The notes beneath the pieces were generated by a model. That model did no database searches, was not told where the DNA came from, and saw nothing but the letters and a program-made list of their open reading frames with translations. Below are positions 63,476 through 64,000 of a DNA stretch of 64,000 bases, piece after piece (positions within the stretch are counted from its first letter, which is position 1; every line of letters starts with the position of its first letter). This stretch comes from Pseudorhodobacter aquimaris (GTDB lineage: Bacteria > Pseudomonadota > Alphaproteobacteria > Rhodobacterales > Rhodobacteraceae). The stretch is taken from the NCBI RefSeq assembly GCF_001202025.1, contig NZ_LGHS01000041.1:1-64000 (forward strand). The letters run 5' to 3'. The position numbers and the translations under genes were made by a program.

Positions 63476-64000
63476 ATGCGCCGTCTTATTGTTTCCGCCT
63501 CTGTTCTTGCCCTGATCGGCGGGGGCGTGTTCTGGTTTGTCACCGCGCCCAAGACCCTTGCGCCCGAGGTCACAGCAGGGTTGACCGGCGACGCCGAGGC
63601 AGGGGAGGCCGTATTTTGGGCGGCGGGCTGTGCCTCATGCCATATGGCCGAGGGGGCCGAGGGCGAGGCAGAACTGGTGCTGGCGGGCGGGCAGCGATTC
63701 CCCTCCCCCTTTGGGATATTTCTTGCGCCCAACATTTCTCCGGATCCGGTAAACGGCATCGGGGCATGGCCGGTTGCGGCCTTTGCCAATGCGGTGATGC
63801 GCGGCGTTTCGCCCGAAGGGGAGCATTATTATCCGGCCTTCCCCTATAACGCCTATAACAAGATGGACGTTCAGGATGTGGTTGACCTCAAAGCCTTTAT
63901 GGACGGGCTGCCCGCCAGCAGCGCGCCAAGCCAACCGCATGAGGTCGGCTTTCCCTTTAACATCCGGCGCAGCCTTGGTGGCTGGAAGTTTCTTTTCGAA
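63476..64000 (+). CDS. Cytochrome c (3' part outside window)
   Basis: This is a membrane-anchored or secreted c-type cytochrome. An N-terminal hydrophobic segment (about residues 4-23) is followed by a haem-binding CASCH motif (about residues 52-56) and a possible axial-ligand region further on (APNISPDP ... PAFPYNAYNKM). This pattern is typical of cytochromes that act with membrane dehydrogenases. AGGAG precedes the ATG by about seven bases. The reading frame is still open at 64000, so the C-terminal part is missing here. About 175 residues are visible. Confidence 0.85.
   Translation, partial: MRRLIVSASVLALIGGGVFWFVTAPKTLAPEVTAGLTGDAEAGEAVFWAAGCASCHMAEGAEGEAELVLAGGQRFPSPFGIFLAPNISPDPVNGIGAWPVAAFANAVMRGVSPEGEHYYPAFPYNAYNKMDVQDVVDLKAFMDGLPASSAPSQPHEVGFPFNIRRSLGGWKFLFE

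Overview
The window looks like a chromosomal segment of an alphaproteobacterium, most probably of the Rhodobacteraceae (Roseobacter group). The evidence is the gene order dusB(nifR3)-ntrB-ntrC-ntrY-ntrX-trkA-trkH-hfq-hflX, the divergent ispD-ispF-pgpA-cinA block, NtrC-type regulators without the GAFTGA loop, several TRAP/ABC uptake genes, and G+C-rich codon use broken by two A+T-richer accessory patches. The genus cannot be fixed from the sequence alone.

Layout. 1-4800 is an accessory-looking start: the 3' end of an IS3-family element (ending at about 600), a DUF1127 gene, an Rnk-like gene, a small zinc-ribbon gene coupled to a mechanosensitive channel gene that carries an in-frame amber codon, and an 8-TM protein. 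4900-7480 holds an aldA-type aldehyde dehydrogenase and a GAF-Fis regulator. 7580-12621 holds three minus-strand genes without a recognised role: a large secreted repeat protein, an unknown protein, and a compact trypsin-fold protease without a signal peptide. 12742-15540 is a dipeptidase, aroB and aroK. 15811-21879 runs on the plus strand: a tiny membrane protein, a secreted protein, xerD, a CorC/HlyC-type protein and a RACo-like Fe-S/ASKHA activator. Two tRNA genes (Gly-CCC, Val-TAC) follow.

22397-29896 is a nonulosonic-acid cassette: neuA (frameshifted), two adjacent WaaA/GT30 glycosyltransferases, neuC and neuB. It continues into a gamma-carbonic-anhydrase-fold gene, gmk and yicC. 30138-38881 has a PAS protein, class II DAHP synthase, a GlxA/AraC regulator and a complete branched-chain amino-acid ABC operon (livJ-G-F-H-M). 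38933-46346 has a dctBD-type two-component system, purQ, an ArsR-family regulator with an SqrR/BigR-like cysteine pair, and a TRAP operon (dctQ-dctM-dctP, dctP frameshifted). 46350-47520 is an A+T-richer patch with a broken orphan gene and a broken transposase-like gene. 47525-59356 is hflX, hfq, trkH, trkA, ntrX, ntrY, ntrC, ntrB and dusB. 59546-64000 carries ispD, ispF, pgpA, cinA-C, a RatA/COQ10-type gene, hpt, a Mug-like glycosylase, a small membrane protein and a cytochrome c cut by the window end.

Four genes are interrupted by apparent one-base length changes, at least three of them in short homopolymers, and mscS by one nonsense codon. Sequencing or assembly error must be separated from true decay before any of these is called a pseudogene. 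The best candidates for undescribed biology are the protease/unknown/secreted-repeat-protein block (7580-12621) and the pairing of two GT30 transferases with nonulosonic-acid genes (22397-27798).
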